A stretch of 5,154 nucleotides of DNA from Candidatus Latescibacterota bacterium. GTDB taxonomy: Bacteria > Latescibacterota > 4484-107. Location of the stretch: assembly GCA_030613045.1 (NCBI GenBank), contig JAUWMS010000251.1, positions 1 to 5,154 of the forward strand. Reading direction: 5' to 3'. The notes beneath the pieces are model-generated. The model did no database searches. It was not told where the DNA came from and worked only from the letters and a program-made list of their open reading frames with translations. Shown here in pieces: positions 1-5,154 of this stretch. The position numbers and the translations under genes were made by a program. Numbering within the stretch: the stretch's first letter is position 1; each line of letters begins with the position of its first letter.

Positions 1-1
1 G

Positions 2-742
2 CTCGGCGGGACAAAGCGCGTGATGATTGCCGCCCCTGGGGCGGGGGAGAGCCGGGAGCAGACGCTGGAGATCGCGCGGGCGGTCAAGGCGGTCGGGGCC
101 GATATGCTGCGAGGCGGCGCGTATAAGCCCCGGACCAGTCCTTACGAGTTTCAGGGCCGGGGGGAGGAGGGCTTGGAAATCCTGGCTGAGGCGCGGGCGG
201 ATACGGGGCTGCCCATTGTGACGGAGGTGATGGATACCCGCCTGGTGGAGCAGGTGGGAGCTTATGCCGATATGCTCCAGATCGGGTCGCGGAATATGCA
301 GAACACTGCTCTGCTCACGGAGGTGGGACGGTACGGGAAGCCGGTGCTTCTGAAGCGGGGCATGGCGGCCACGCTGACGGAGTGGCTCTGTGCGGCGGAG
401 TATATCGCCAAAGAGGGGAATCTGGACATTATCCTGTGCGAGCGGGGCGTGCGGACGGCTCTGAGCGGCCAGTACGATCGTTTCACGCTGGACCTGAACG
501 TGATCGGCCCTGTCAAACAGCACACCTTTCTTCCGATTATCGTGGATCCGAGCCACAGCACCGGGAACCCGGAGATGGTGCCTTATGCGGCCAAAGCAGG
601 GATTTCCTGCGGCGCGCACGGCCTGATCATCGAGGTCATCGGAGAGGATACCGATTCCTGCACGATCCAATGCGATGGCGCGCAGGGCATCCGTCCTTCT
701 GATTTGAAGCGGATCCTTGCGGATATTCGGGAGGTGGGTTGA
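2..742 (+). CDS. aroF: DAHP synthase, type I-beta (AroF/TM0343-like), 5' partial, metal-ligand Cys missing
   Basis: Family role: condenses phosphoenolpyruvate with erythrose 4-phosphate, the first step of the shikimate pathway, in the cytoplasm. Seen: the frame is open from position 2 (LGGTKR before the GTG at 20), so the start and any N-terminal ferredoxin-like regulatory domain lie outside the window. Family motifs appear in order: [54 protein letters not shown] and GLIIEV, ending with CDGAQGI. Three of the four usual metal ligands can be placed: His (codon 554), Glu (632) and Asp (674). The fourth, the Cys of the usual GPC-A/S-VE motif, is Gly (codon 38-40), and the motif reads APGAGE. The usual VEVHP also reads IEVIG. 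Family membership is near certain; normal DAHP synthase activity is not. A divergent paralogue with another substrate, or a metal-independent form, is possible. Confidence 0.9.
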   Translation, partial: LGGTKRVMIAAPGAGESREQTLEIARAVKAVGADMLRGGAYKPRTSPYEFQGRGEEGLEILAEARADTGLPIVTEVMDTRLVEQVGAYADMLQIGSRNMQNTALLTEVGRYGKPVLLKRGMAATLTEWLCAAEYIAKEGNLDIILCERGVRTALSGQYDRFTLDLNVIGPVKQHTFLPIIVDPSHSTGNPEMVPYAAKAGISCGAHGLIIEVIGEDTDSCTIQCDGAQGIRPSDLKRILADIREVG

Positions 743-889
743 GCGATCTCTGATTTCGCAAGACTTGAATGCGATGAGAGGCAAAGGGGCTATCATGCCA
801 GCCGATAAAGGGCGACTTGTCTGAGTTCTCTTCTTCTGTGATGGCGTATCATTTTCGGCTCGGATACAGGCAATTCAAGGAGCGCAGCA

Positions 890-1150
890 ATGGATATCTC
901 TGAGCGAGTAGATCGTAGTGGCCCTCCCCTTGTCATTGTGATATTGGCTGTGATTGCCGGTCTGACAAGTCTGCGGCTGATTCTATATTTATGGACAAGC
1001 CCGGTCTGGTCTCTTGTGTTGGCGACCTTGGCCCCAATCCCGGGCTTTCGGACACCGGGCTTCCTGAGCATGGGAGTCGACCTGATCGGGATCGCTGTTT
1101 GCGGAGCCCTGGTTTACGGCCTTCTGACGCTGAAGCGTTTCGCCTGGTAA
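890..1150 (+). CDS. Small membrane protein, N-terminal half of a TAA-split gene
   Basis: This is an 86-residue hydrophobic protein of unknown function. The ATG is supported by AAGGAG at 877-882 with a 7-nt spacer. A short polar N-terminus (MDISERVDRSG) precedes membrane segments at about residues 14-34 and 61-81. A linker carries PGFRTPGF, and the protein ends KRFAW before TAA. The same frame continues without another stop to 1447 and adds two more hydrophobic segments. The pattern of a second helix, a short basic-aromatic turn (LKRFAW) and a further helix is familiar from small four-helix membrane proteins of unknown function in many bacteria, so the TAA probably interrupts an ancestral gene of about 185 codons. 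The fragment may still be made as a two-helix protein. The family is not identified. Confidence 0.6.
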   Translation: MDISERVDRSGPPLVIVILAVIAGLTSLRLILYLWTSPVWSLVLATLAPIPGFRTPGFLSMGVDLIGIAVCGALVYGLLTLKRFAW

Positions 1151-1447
1151 TTGGCGATGGGTTGTGCGAGCCTCATTATCGGGTGCAAGCTGATCTCCCA
1201 ATCGGTCCGGATGTGGATGTTTTTTATCCGAAAAAACATCCCCGCGGTTTGGAGAGATGCGCCCGGAGTTGAAGCGATGACTTCCCTTTCCAATATTCCC
1301 GGCATGCTCTTGCCTTTTCTGGCGCGACTGCTTTTGTATGGGGTAGTCGCATTGGTTCTTTTTGAGGAGAGGGGAGTATTTGGGGATGGCGTATCCAGAA
1401 CCATGAACGGAGGTCTGTTGTATGAAAGCCCCTGCAGAGAAGAGTAG
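1151..1447 (+). pseudogene. C-terminal half of the TAA-split membrane protein
   Basis: This is the same reading frame as 890-1150, directly after its TAA. The first codon is TTG, with an ATG two codons on at 1157, but I see no good ribosome binding site before either. The translation has a hydrophobic stretch (LAMGCASLIIGCKLISQ, about residues 1-17, extending toward MWMFFI) and a second around MLLPFLARLLLYGVVALVLF (about 52-71), followed by EERGVFG. That ending resembles the short charged ends of small four-helix membrane proteins. The final 20 or so residues are polar and overlap the start of the next gene by 26 bp, so they may not be functional sequence. It could instead be a separate protein translated by reinitiation at TAA-TTG, but a remnant or read-through extension of the upstream gene fits better. 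Confidence 0.5.
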
Positions 1448-2285
1448 TCTCCAGCTATCCATTCCCCTCGCGTTTTTCCTCACCATGCTCAGTGGATGCG
1501 CCACGCCCATAAAGAACGATGTTGATCCTCTCGACATCCTTTTTTCTTATCAATGGGTGGGCAATATTGACCAGGTGCATTTCAACGAGCCATCCGGGAT
1601 CGTGTTTCATCCCGGACGCGGAACACTTTTTGTGGTCGGAGATGAGGGCGACATCTGCGAGATCCGGAAAGACGGCACCCTGATCAAGCAGAAGCGCATT
1701 CGCCACGCCGATTTCGAGGGCATCACGTTCGATCCCTCGACAGGGCTTTTGTACATTGCGGTCGAGGGCGAGGAGAAGATCATCGAGATAGATCCCGAGG
1801 ATTTGAGCGTGATTCGGGAGTTCACCATCGAGCGCACATTTCAAGGAGCTACGGTTCTCAAATCCGGGGGGCAGGGCATTGAGACGATTAGTTTTGTGCC
1901 CGATCCGAAGCACCCGGAAGGCGGAACGTTCTACGTGGCCAATCAAGGCTTCGATCTGGAGGACAAGGAAGATCCATCGGCCATCTTTGTGATTGGGGTG
2001 CCTCTCAAAAGCGGCGCTTCCGGGGATCTGACCGCGAAGATCATCCGCTCCTTCTCCATTGGCGTCGTTGACCTTGCCGGATCGCACTATGACAAGGCCA
2101 GCGATCTTATATACGTCATCAGCGACGCCACGAATACCTTGTTCGAGATCACGAGGACGGGGAAGGTGCTGAGGACTTTCGCCTTTCCCGGAGACAATCA
2201 GGAGGGGATCGCGGTGGACGACGAAGGGTTTGTGTATATCGCGCAGGATTCGGGGGGGATTATCAAGGTAAAATGGAATAAATAG
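1422..2285 (+). CDS. SdiA-regulated (YjiK-like) beta-propeller lipoprotein
   Basis: This 287-residue protein is probably lipid-anchored in the cell envelope. The start at 1422 has CGGAGG at 1408-1413 with an 8-nt spacer. An N-terminal signal peptide (IPLAFFLTML) ends in the lipobox LSGC, with Cys26 as the lipidated residue. The rest is a beta-propeller of the SdiA-regulated/YjiK type. Blade-like repeats are EPSGIVFHPGRGTLFVVGDEG (residues about 56-76, split here as EPSGIVF and GTLFVVGDEG), DFEGITFDPSTGLLYIAVEG (97-116), GIETISFVPD, DLAGSHYD with LIYVISDATN, and QEGIAVDDEGFVYIAQD (260-276). The repeated E/S-G-I-x-x-D and L-Y-V/I-x-x-D/E pattern is typical of the family. Its biochemical role is not established; binding of a ligand or wall component is a guess. 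It overlaps the preceding frame by 26 bp and lies 16 bp before the antitoxin gene, so cotranscription is plausible. Confidence 0.85.
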   Translation: MKAPAEKSSLQLSIPLAFFLTMLSGCATPIKNDVDPLDILFSYQWVGNIDQVHFNEPSGIVFHPGRGTLFVVGDEGDICEIRKDGTLIKQKRIRHADFEGITFDPSTGLLYIAVEGEEKIIEIDPEDLSVIREFTIERTFQGATVLKSGGQGIETISFVPDPKHPEGGTFYVANQGFDLEDKEDPSAIFVIGVPLKSGASGDLTAKIIRSFSIGVVDLAGSHYDKASDLIYVISDATNTLFEITRTGKVLRTFAFPGDNQEGIAVDDEGFVYIAQDSGGIIKVKWNK

Positions 2286-2294
2286 AAAGAGGTG
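2286..2294 (+). promoter_or_regulatory. Ribosome binding site of the antitoxin gene
   Basis: AAAGAGGTG begins directly after the TAG stop of the upstream lipoprotein gene and ends 7 nt before the ATG at 2302. This close placement favours translation from a shared transcript and supports the chosen antitoxin start. Confidence 0.6.
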
Positions 2295-2301
2295 AATAAC
2301 G

Positions 2302-2568
2302 ATGTCCGACGGGATCACGTTAGAGCAAGTGGAACAGTTGGCGGTTCAACTGCCGCCGCGTGAAGGCCTCAAGCTGGTAGCGCACCTCAGTGAGTGGTTT
2401 GTCACCCCATTCGCCACGCCCACGAAAGAAAGCGGTGCGGAACGAGCGCAACGGGAACGGCTGGCTCAGGTAGATTCCTGGATCGCTCAGTGTGACCAAG
2501 TGGCGGAACGGTGGGAGGGCGAGTTCGATTCCGCTGCCGATTTGCGACGCATCCGTGATGAGGGATAA
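2302..2568 (+). CDS. Putative VapB-like antitoxin
   Basis: This 88-residue protein is probably the antitoxin of the PIN-domain toxin encoded 3 bp downstream. The N-terminus (ITLEQVEQLAVQLPPREGLKLVAHL) reads as two amphipathic helices around an LPP turn, like small addiction-module antitoxins that begin with a leucine- and glutamine-rich helix. The middle is charged and polar, and the end (AADLRRIRDEG) resembles the C-terminal toxin-binding tail D-x-R-R-I-R-D-E common to this type. No clear AbrB, Arc/MetJ or HTH signature is visible, so DNA binding and autoregulation are not shown by the sequence. It is assigned mainly from size, tail motif and position ahead of the toxin. Confidence 0.72.
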   Translation: MSDGITLEQVEQLAVQLPPREGLKLVAHLSEWFVTPFATPTKESGAERAQRERLAQVDSWIAQCDQVAERWEGEFDSAADLRRIRDEG

Positions 2569-2571
2569 CCG

Positions 2572-3006
2572 ATGCCTGAGTACTGTATAGATGCCAGTAT
2601 TGCAATCAAGTGGGTCATCAAAGGAGAAGCCTTTCGTCGTAAGGCGTTGAAATTTCTGCGCGAATCACAGGCAGCGGGCATCACATTGATTGCACCTCCC
2701 TTGTTTGAGATGGAGACCGACAGCATCATCCAAACCCGTGTAGTGGACGGGCGTACCACGCCTGCGGTGGCGGATGAGACGTTGACTCTACTGGACACCG
2801 CACCTATTCTCATCGTTACGCATCCCCTCATGCGCCATCGTGCTCGGGAGATTGCTCGCCAATTCTGTCAGCGCAAAGTGTACGATGCAACATACGCGGC
2901 ACTCGCCGAATTGCGCGGCTGCGAGTTTTGGACGGCGGATAAGGTGTTTTATGATGCCGTGAAGGCGGTGTTTTCGTCCGTGAAATATTTGCTCGATTAT
3001 CCGTGA
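2572..3006 (+). CDS. vapC: PIN-domain ribonuclease toxin, VapC-like
   Basis: This 144-residue protein is a typical length for VapC toxins, which are Mg2+-dependent endoribonucleases that cut tRNA or rRNA in the cytoplasm and are blocked by a cognate antitoxin. The PIN acidic residues can be placed: Asp7 in YCIDASIAIKW, Glu48 in PPLFEMETDSII, Asp105 in VYDATYAALAE and Asp123 in FWTADKVFYDAV. All four are present, so the nuclease is predicted active. The gene starts 3 bp after the antitoxin stop, within a GATGAGGGATAACCGATG junction where GAGGG lies before the stop, which indicates translational coupling. The target RNA cannot be inferred from the sequence. Confidence 0.88.
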   Translation: MPEYCIDASIAIKWVIKGEAFRRKALKFLRESQAAGITLIAPPLFEMETDSIIQTRVVDGRTTPAVADETLTLLDTAPILIVTHPLMRHRAREIARQFCQRKVYDATYAALAELRGCEFWTADKVFYDAVKAVFSSVKYLLDYP

Positions 3007-3062
3007 GACGCCGGATGTGCTGAGTAGCAACGAACCGTTGTCATGGTGGCACGACACAAAAA

Positions 3063-3069
3063 AGAGGAG
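3063..3069 (+). promoter_or_regulatory. Ribosome binding site that sets the start at 3076
   Basis: AGAGGAG lies 6 nt before the ATG at 3076. An in-frame ATG at 3043 would add 11 mostly polar residues (MVARHKKEENP) but has no comparable site before it, so 3076 is the preferred start of the propeller gene. Confidence 0.75.
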
Positions 3070-3075
3070 AACCCC

Positions 3076-3978
3076 ATGAAAGAATCCACGGACAGCAAGC
3101 CTTTGATCCGAAAAATGGGAACCATAGATTGTGATATGGTCGAAACCACCCCCATCGTTTTTCGGGATCGGCTCTATCGGTTTGAATATGTGCGTGCCAA
3201 CTACAAGCCCAACCAGACCGGCGCGTCCTACTTCCGCTTTGTGGATGTGGATTCCGGGCAAGCCACGCCTGCCTTCGCCGCGGACTATCACTTGGGGAGC
3301 GCACACGTTCAGGATGACACTGTCTATGTCTATGGCGTCAATGCCTGGGGCGGCTCCGAACTGCGAGTCTTCTGGTCGGATGACCTGAAAACCTGGGAAT
3401 CCCAAACGGCCCTGAACCTGCCGGGCTGGGAGATCTTCAACAACTCCGTGTGCCAGGGAGAAGGACGCTACGTGATGTCCTTCGAGATCGGCGCGCCTCC
3501 CGAGGAAACGGGCGCGCGTTTCACCATGCGCTTTGCCGAGTCCGATGATTTGCTCCATTGGCAGCTCACGCCCTCCGAATGCGTGTTCGCCAAAGACCGG
3601 TACACCGCTTGTCCGGTGCTGCGTTTCCTCGACGGCCAATATTACATGATTTACCTCGAAGCCCGGCCCGGCCCGACGTATGTGCCTCACATCGTGCGTT
3701 CGCGGGACCTCGTGCATTGGGAGAGCAGCCCGCTGAATCCAATCATGCAGTATTCCGAGGAAGACAGGATCATCGCCAATCCCGATCTCTCCGAATCTCA
3801 GAGAGCACTCATCGCCGGAGCCGTGAATAGCAATAATTCCGACGTGGATCTTTGCGAATTTGGCGGCAAGACCATCCTCTATTACAGTTGGGGCAACCAA
3901 CTGGGCGTCGAGTTTCTGGCTTATGCTGTTTACGACGGGACGCTGGAGCGCTTCCTGCGTGGATACTTCCCGGAGTGA
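3076..3978 (+). CDS. GH43/GH32-like five-bladed beta-propeller glycosidase-superfamily protein
   Basis: This is a 300-residue protein from the ATG at 3076. There is no signal peptide, so it should be cytoplasmic. Propeller blades are marked by three copies of S-x-D-L-x-x-W: WSDDLKTW (residues 100-107), SDDLLHW (156-162) and SRDLVHW (209-215). The N-terminal DCDMVETTPIVFRDRLY (18-34) resembles the first blade of these glycosidases, where a catalytic Asp usually sits. CPVLRFLDGQYYMIYLEA (179-196) contains an acidic residue, Glu195, after an aromatic strand. Residues 253-277 (SDVDLCEFGGKTILYYSWGNQLG) form the closing blade. Members of this superfamily cleave or bind arabinan, xylan, fructan or mannosyl sugars. 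The exact family, substrate and catalytic residues cannot be fixed here, and a non-catalytic sugar-binding role is possible. It is followed after 3 bp by the DUF2283 gene. Confidence 0.72.
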   Translation: MKESTDSKPLIRKMGTIDCDMVETTPIVFRDRLYRFEYVRANYKPNQTGASYFRFVDVDSGQATPAFAADYHLGSAHVQDDTVYVYGVNAWGGSELRVFWSDDLKTWESQTALNLPGWEIFNNSVCQGEGRYVMSFEIGAPPEETGARFTMRFAESDDLLHWQLTPSECVFAKDRYTACPVLRFLDGQYYMIYLEARPGPTYVPHIVRSRDLVHWESSPLNPIMQYSEEDRIIANPDLSESQRALIAGAVNSNNSDVDLCEFGGKTILYYSWGNQLGVEFLAYAVYDGTLERFLRGYFPE

Positions 3979-3981
3979 GAT

Positions 3982-4188
3982 ATGCGCGTGATTTACGATC
4001 CAAAGCCGGATACACTGGCGATTATCCTGACCGAAGCGCCTGTAGTAGAGAGCGACGAAGACAAATCAGGCATCATTATGGATTACGATGCTTCAGGGGA
4101 TGTGGTCTCGTTGGAGGTTCTGGATGCTTCGCGTCGAGTGGTTCAACCCACCCAGATGATCTACGAATTGGCTGGGCAGGCTGTTTGA
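3982..4188 (+). CDS. DUF2283 family protein
   Basis: This is a 68-residue protein whose whole length fits the DUF2283 pattern. It opens with MRVIYDPKPDTLAIIL (family-like K-I-x-Y-D-P-x-x-D-A-L-x-I-x-L), followed by an acidic segment, then GIIMDYDASGDVVSLEVLDAS (residues 30-50), which matches the usual I-L-D-Y-D-x-x-G-x-V-V-x-I-E-I-L-D-A-S. The function of the family is unknown. Some members sit beside small DUF4258-type genes in toxin-antitoxin-like pairs, but no such partner is visible here. The start lies 3 bp after the propeller stop, and GGAG at 3972-3975 within the end of that gene serves as its ribosome binding site, so the two are probably translationally coupled. Confidence 0.85.
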   Translation: MRVIYDPKPDTLAIILTEAPVVESDEDKSGIIMDYDASGDVVSLEVLDASRRVVQPTQMIYELAGQAV

Positions 4189-4231
4189 GCGTTTCCCTCG
4201 TACGTATTTCTCAGTCTGAAACTTTTCAAGC

Positions 4232-4237
4232 AGGAGG
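4232..4237 (+). promoter_or_regulatory. Strong Shine-Dalgarno of the diheme lipoprotein gene
   Basis: A perfect AGGAGG lies 5 nt before the ATG at 4243. It fixes the start of a gene that runs off the window without a stop. Confidence 0.75.
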
Positions 4238-4242
4238 AACGT

Positions 4243-5154
4243 ATGTCCGTCAAAAAGCCGGCCTGTCTCGTTATGATCGCGATGCTTGTAGTGATGTGGG
4301 GCCTTGTCGGATGCGGAGACGACGATAAGAGTCCAACCGCTGCCGAGGGGGTCTCTTCAAGGGCGTACAAGGGACACGCCAACGATCAGGATATGAATGA
4401 TCTCGTCGCCGTGTATCCGGGGATCGCGGGCACCCGACTGGACGATTGTCACCTGTGCCATACCGGAGGCGAAGTTACCAGCGGGGGCAAGACGCGAACC
4501 AAGAACGCGTGCGACTTCTGCCATTATCTCCCGTTCCCGGATGAGGAGGCCACGGGACAGCCCGCGACGTATGAGCAGACTTTGAATCCCTACGGGCTGG
4601 ACTATAAGAAGGCGGGCCGGAACAAAGACGCGCTTCGCTCGATAGGGGAGACAGACAGCGACGAGGACGATTTTTCCAACGCGGAGGAGATCGGGGACGG
4701 CAAGTATCCGGGGGATGCGAACAGCAAGCCGGGGCAACAGACCGCGCTTATGAGGATCCTTGATCTAAATGCACTCAGAGCACTTCCCGCGCATACCGAG
4801 TTTCTTTTGGTGAATTCGCATAGACAGCGAACTGATTTCTACGCCACTTACAAGGGCGTGAAGATTGTGGATTTATTGGAAGCCGCCTGGGTAAATCTGT
4901 CCGACATCACGGGCATTACGGTGATTGCTCCGGACGGATTTATGAAGGATTTCGACGGGGACGTCCTCACCGGGAAATATCCGAATGGCTTGTTTTATTC
5001 GGGATTAGATGCGGAAACGTTGGGCGAGGAGGGCGGATTCGTGAACTATCCGGCTGCGATCCCCGAAGGACTCGGCTTCGGCTCGGGAATTCCCGATGAG
5101 CCATGGCTGATGTTGGCCTACGAACGGGACGGAGCGCCGGTAGAGACCTCCTAT
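4243..5154 (+). CDS. Diheme cytochrome c-like lipoprotein with sulfite-oxidase-like C-terminal region, 3' partial
   Basis: The frame is open for 304 codons to the window edge. The signal peptide (LVMIAMLVVMWGLVGC) carries the lipobox LVGC with Cys24 as lipid site, followed by an acidic, flexible stretch. Two CxxCH c-type heme sites are present: CHLCH (69-73), preceded by YPGIAGTRLDD, and CDFCH (90-94). An Asp-rich loop D138-x-D140-x-D142-x-F144-S-N-x-E-E matches the calcium-loop pattern of EF-hand, dockerin or thrombospondin-3 type. The part from about 167 on (YKGVKIVDLLEAAW, 203-216; ITVIAPDGF, 225-233; EPWLMLAYERDG near the end) resembles the molybdopterin-binding domain of sulfite-oxidase-like proteins, though no cofactor cysteine is visible so far. 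It is probably an envelope electron-transfer protein. NCBI uses the name 'GEGP motif-containing diheme protein' for what may be a similar architecture; I recall this from memory and could not check it. Confidence 0.78.
   Translation, partial: MSVKKPACLVMIAMLVVMWGLVGCGDDDKSPTAAEGVSSRAYKGHANDQDMNDLVAVYPGIAGTRLDDCHLCHTGGEVTSGGKTRTKNACDFCHYLPFPDEEATGQPATYEQTLNPYGLDYKKAGRNKDALRSIGETDSDEDDFSNAEEIGDGKYPGDANSKPGQQTALMRILDLNALRALPAHTEFLLVNSHRQRTDFYATYKGVKIVDLLEAAWVNLSDITGITVIAPDGFMKDFDGDVLTGKYPNGLFYSGLDAETLGEEGGFVNYPAAIPEGLGFGSGIPDEPWLMLAYERDGAPVETSY

Noticed and set aside
764..792. Possible sigma-70 promoter boxes (TTGAAT and TATCAT) upstream of 890
   Set aside because: The spacing is about 20 bp, and the boxes match poorly. 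No convincing promoter can be called.
840..1395. An 11-bp direct repeat GATGGCGTATC at 840-850 and 1385-1395 flanking the split membrane gene
   Set aside because: Repeats of this length are expected by chance in 5 kb. There are no inverted ends or transposase, so there is no support for a mobile element.
1455..2318. A 287-codon open frame on the - strand opposite the YjiK-like lipoprotein gene
   Set aside because: It has no recognisable motifs or start signal, and the + strand protein has a clear signal peptide, lipobox and propeller repeats. The equal length is coincidence.
3028..3040. Small hairpin CAACG-AAC-CGTTG between vapC and the propeller gene
   Set aside because: A 5-bp stem with a 3-nt loop and no following T-run is not an intrinsic terminator.
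2788..3900. A 370-codon open frame on the - strand across vapC and the propeller gene
   Set aside because: It spans two well-supported + strand genes and their gap, and its translation shows no domain pattern. It is a shadow frame caused by codon bias.
3852..4328. A 158-codon + strand frame overlapping three genes
   Set aside because: It crosses the end of the propeller, all of DUF2283 and the start of the diheme lipoprotein in another frame, with a Cys/Arg-rich translation lacking motifs.

Overview
The window carries a compact run of genes, all on the + strand, at moderately high GC (judged by eye, not counted). Two signal peptides with lipoboxes, a diheme c-type cytochrome-like lipoprotein, a VapBC-type toxin-antitoxin pair and a type I-beta DAHP synthase point to a Gram-negative-type bacterium, probably from an environmental or uncultured lineage. 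I cannot assign a phylum. TAA, TAG and TGA all serve as ordinary stops, so the standard bacterial code fits.

Layout: (1) Positions 2-742 hold the 3' part of an AroF-like DAHP synthase that enters from outside the window. Its conserved GPC-x-VE metal-binding motif reads APGAGE, so the metal-ligand cysteine is missing. (2) After about 147 bp without a clear promoter or terminator, 890-1447 is a reading frame for a small multi-pass membrane protein, split at its middle by one in-frame TAA. (3) 1422-2285 encodes a lipoprotein with an SdiA-regulated/YjiK-like beta-propeller; its start overlaps the end of the previous frame. (4) 2302-2568 and 2572-3006 form a toxin-antitoxin cassette: a small VapB-like antitoxin and a PIN-domain VapC-like ribonuclease. 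(5) 3076-3978 is a cytoplasmic five-bladed beta-propeller protein of the GH43/GH32-like glycosidase superfamily, followed after 3 bp by a DUF2283 protein (3982-4188). (6) 4243 to the window end is an open frame without a stop: a lipoprotein with two CxxCH heme sites, an Asp-rich calcium-loop-like segment and a C-terminal region resembling the molybdopterin-binding domain of sulfite-oxidase-like proteins.

The genes do not form one recognisable pathway. Tight spacing suggests local transcription units: split membrane gene to lipoprotein (overlap), lipoprotein to toxin-antitoxin (16 bp), and propeller to DUF2283 (3 bp). No RNA genes, CRISPR arrays, insertion sequences or convincing intrinsic terminators were seen. 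The points most worth a second look are the cysteine-less DAHP synthase, the TAA-split membrane protein and the diheme lipoprotein with its unusual C-terminal domain.
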